DNA of 48,814 nucleotides. It comes from Candolleomyces eurysporus (Eukaryota > Basidiomycota > Agaricomycetes > Agaricales > Psathyrellaceae). Position numbers and translations under genes: made by a program. Numbering within the stretch: position 1 is the first letter of the stretch; each line of letters starts with the position of its first letter. Positions 46,207-48,814 of this stretch are shown here, piece after piece. Below the pieces are notes generated by a model. It was not told where the DNA came from. It saw nothing but the letters and a program-made list of their open reading frames with translations, and searched no databases. Where the stretch lies: the NCBI GenBank assembly GCA_027579435.1, contig JANBPK010001516.1:1-48814 (forward strand). The letters are read 5' to 3'.

Positions 46207-46584
46207 CCTGGTCCCCGGTTCCCGGCTGACCCANGGTGGTGTGCCCAATCAGGGAAGGTGCTCTTCCCGGAGGCCACCTGGCATTGCCAGGGGCTCCCTG
46301 TCCGGTGAGACCAGGCCTTTGACCTGGGTTTTGTATCGCGCACCTGGCACCTGATTTCTCGGCGGTGCCGGGTGTAGTGCCTGTTACAACCAGGATGAAA
46401 TACCTGGAAGTTCATGGTGTTTCTCCTGGACCTCCCGGGGTGTATGCCTTGGATATACCAGGGGGTTATCCTGGTCTCACCGCTGCGAACTCCCTGGAAC
46501 TTCCACCACATTTAATCGGGAGGGCCAGGTAAAGATATCGGTGGTCACATGGGAGGACCAGGTGAAAGAAGTGACAAGTCCAGG
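46207..46584. repeat. Cluster of 15 CCWGG pentamers
   Basis: CCTGG or CCAGG occurs at 46207, 46277, 46287, 46311, 46323, 46343, 46390, 46403, 46425, 46458, 46470, 46493, 46525, 46558 and 46580. That is 15 in 378 bp, where about one would be expected by chance. The sequence between the pentamers does not repeat exactly. The minus-strand ORF across it (46511-46089) has no repetitive protein pattern, so the bias is not explained by coding. Confidence 0.7.
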
Positions 46585-46754
46585 TATATTTAGTGGTATA
46601 GACAAATACATTTGGGTTGACTAGAATATAGAGGAGTTGTAACGACGGTGGGGTAGGTGATAGAAATGAAAGCGCGAACTTTGGAATCTGTGATGACAAG
46701 ATCAGTAAAGGGACTTGGAGCTCAAACGATAGGCTGGAAGGCACTACCTTTCAA

Positions 46755-48182
46755 TTAGGCGTCGTTGTCGGTGCCACCATTGGTATCGTCTGTTGCTGAC
46801 TTCTTTGAGGAAGCAGCTCGGGGCCTTGGCCTCTTGGAATATCGGCTCTCAGCACCATCTTCAGCCTCTGATGGGCGCTTCTGGCCTGTGGCAAATACTT
46901 TAAGCGAGAGGAAGGGATCGATTCAAACAAAGAAGCATACCTCGATGATTCTTCTTCTTAAATTCCCAGAATTCCTTCAACTCAGCAGCCGTTGGAGGGC
47001 GCGTTTCGTCATCGTCACTGGTCTGGGAGTCATTGTCGCTCTGAGAATCAGTGTCGCTCTTGGAGTCGTCATCTTCATCTGAAGCAGGGTTGGAAGTCGG
47101 AGGTGATTGAGCACGAGAAGGCTTTCGGCACGACCCAGTTGGAACACCACGTTGTCGTCTGAGGCGTGTCGCTCGGTGATTGACGAAAGCCTGGTGAGCG
47201 ACTTCTTCCTCTGCCCAGTTGTCTTTGTAGTGCCCAGGCGGAAAGACGTCAGGATGCTGCTTTCCGATCTGTAAAGAAAAACAGGTCAATATCTCAGAAA
47301 CAAAACGAGGAAGGGACTCACATATACTGCGATACCATACAGCTTTTGCTTTGGCTGCTTGGACCAGGTCAGATTGAAGTCAAGGTCAAAATGGACAATG
47401 CCAGCACGACCAGTGGCCTGATTCTCGTCAGAAAGGTAAGAAGATAAAAGAGTCTATGTTCGTACCAGGATATCGAGCCATGCCCTGTCGTTTTGCGCAA
47501 AACCGAGTTGCTCGTAAATTTTAAAGCCAGCGCGGCTCCCATTGCCTGACCGTCTGGCTTTGCCTTCGGGGTGCTCAATACCTGAGCCCGGCTGGGAAGC
47601 TAGAGGGACATAAATGAGTGAGTGGGATGTCAGGGCATCAAACAGAATTTCGTGACTTACAGCTTGCAGGTTCCGAAGGTTGGGAATTAGTCCGCGCTTT
47701 GAGCTCTTGGATTCTGTTCAAGAGCGATTGGAGATCGTGAGGCGAGATGCTGGCAGCCTCCCCTCCATTGGAACTAGGCAGGGACGACTGAGAGTTAGGC
47801 GGGGACAGCTGAGAGTTAGGCAGGGACGGCTGAGAGTTAGGCGAGGTTGGTGGCGAGATTGGTGGTGGAGTTGCAGATGACGATCTGGATGCCACGGTGC
47901 CAGTCGAAGAACCTGACTGTACTGCAATAGATTTAGCAGCAGTACAAAAAAAAGGGGGGGCGAATCGGTTGACACACCTGGGTCCTTCCTTAAAAGCTCA
48001 TCTAGAGCATCGTCGATGGCAGCCTGCGACTGAGCCGAAGCCTGAGCAGGGCTCGTAGGCTTCTCCTTGGCCACCTTCTTCTTGGCCTTGGCGGGAGTCT
48101 TATCTTTAGTGCGATTCTTGTCCTTTGCACAGTCTGGTGCAGTTTTCTTGGATTGAGCGGTGGGTTTGTTGTTGGCGGGCAT
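46755..48182 (-). CDS. Hypothetical protein with basic N-terminus and acidic Asp/Ser tract
   Basis: About six exons join in frame. The first (48182-47978) starts MPANNKPTAQSKK and ends ELLRKDP; the second (from 47921) has repeated PNSQ-L/S units (NSQPSLP, NSQLSPP, NSQSSLP) and LLNRIQELKAR. Further exons read SQPGSGIEHPEGKARR, FKIYEQLGFAQNDRAWLDIL, ATGRAGIVHFDLDFNLTW, IGKQHPDVFPPGHYKDNWAEEE, then an acidic DEDDDSKSDTDSQSDND tract. The last begins GQKRPSEAEDG and ends at a TAA (46757-46755). Introns use GTGTGT, GTAAGT, GTACGA, GTGAGT and GTATGC donors. The basic KKKVAKEK run and acidic tract suggest a nuclear protein. The family occurs repeatedly in mushroom genomes, but I cannot name its function. 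Confidence 0.6.
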
Positions 48183-48814
48183 GGAGAATGGTGGATAGAT
48201 GGAGGGAGGGGAGTAGTACAGATCAAAAGAAAGGTGAGCAAACCCAAGGCGATCATCCAGAGTTATGGTCAGCCATTTGTCATGCACGCGGGCTTGACCT
48301 TACGCACCTTTTTCCAGTACAGCACGTTCTACCCACTATCTTGAAGCGCTGCTGCCTTTGTCGTGAATGCGAACTGAATCGAATGTTCAGATGTCCCCAT
48401 CACACATGTCGCACGGTGGGAATCGGCTGCCATACCGGTTGCAGCTGCCACATCATCAGTCCTCTCCTCCCATCGCCATCGTCTTCAACCGCTACCCTCC
48501 CAGCTCCGAAACACAGACGGGAGGATGAACGACGAGGACGACGCTTCTTTTGCGAGGCTTGACCCACGAATGGAGCTCGTCATCCCGTTCCAACTCTGCG
48601 CTTGTACCGTTCTGTGCTCGTCTCCCCACCTCCGACCTCTACTCTCTCCACCTTTCTCCCTCCACTGCAACGAATGTCGCCGCCTCCCTCCAGTGTCTCC
48701 TTCTGTCATCGCAACGAACACTACCGTATCCCTCTCTGGATGACCTTCTGCAATGAGCACTGCCCACGACGACCTCCGCCCTCCAGCGAGGTCTAGAGGA
48801 CCCCCGAGCCGAGA
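48183..48814. other. Upstream region of the last gene; nothing recognised
   Basis: Overlapping short ORFs on both strands lie in a C/T-rich stretch. None has a recognisable domain. Confidence 0.35.

Noticed and set aside
46089..46511. Minus-strand ORF of 140 codons over the CCWGG cluster
   Set aside because: It contains an N, shows no domain and has a composition driven by the pentamers; no splice partners were seen.
1..48814. CRISPR array, rRNA, tRNA
   Set aside because: No spaced direct-repeat array and no rRNA-like sequence was seen. A few GTTCGAATC-like strings exist, but none lies in a foldable cloverleaf that I could trace by eye.

Overview
The window looks like a contig piece from a filamentous basidiomycete (Agaricomycetes-type) nuclear genome. 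The reasons are short GT-AG introns of about 50-90 nt in almost every gene, lineage-expanded families typical of mushrooms (MYND-finger proteins, F-box-like proteins, HSPA12-type Hsp70 relatives), a fungal TET/JBP dioxygenase, and a Helitron of the Rep/Pif1 type. Isolated Ns, mostly beside homopolymers, point to a draft assembly with homopolymer errors. All exon models here were read by eye from splice signals and reading frame. They should be taken as close approximations.

Layout. 1-4.1 kb: two tandem MYND-finger paralogues on the minus strand, the first cut by the window edge. 6.2-9.8 kb: a GATA-finger gene, a poorly resolved exon cluster and an F-box/LRR-like gene, all plus strand. 10.3-17.3 kb: an acidic protein (minus), a second F-box-like gene (plus), an unknown protein (minus) and a multi-exon protein with an unusual cysteine cluster and an acidic tail (plus). 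18.1-19.5 kb: a small LTR element with two LTRs and a 4-bp target duplication. 19.7-21.8 kb: an apparently intact TET/JBP-like dioxygenase (minus) with 140-bp tandem repeats at its 5' side. 23.4-32.1 kb: two related F-box-like/nucleotidyltransferase-like genes flank a divergent ribonucleotide reductase large-subunit homologue and an unknown gene. 32.6-33.8 kb: a protein with an RNase H1 N-terminal-like domain. 34.3-40.4 kb: a Helitron coding region. 40.7-44.8 kb: a small gene, a coiled-coil gene and an Hsp70-like pseudogene. 46.2-46.6 kb: a dense CCWGG cluster. 46.8-48.2 kb: a low-complexity acidic/basic protein gene.

The most notable item is the ribonucleotide reductase homologue at 25.4-28.5 kb. 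Its fold-defining sequence and exon structure are kept, but the active-site cysteine, the partner asparagine and glutamate, one redox cysteine, the radical-transfer tyrosine pair and the C-terminal cysteine tail are changed or absent. It reads as a spliced pseudoenzyme rather than a decaying fragment. The region as a whole has the character of an accessory block: many lineage-expanded families, three kinds of mobile or mobile-associated sequence, and no recognisable housekeeping gene in normal form.
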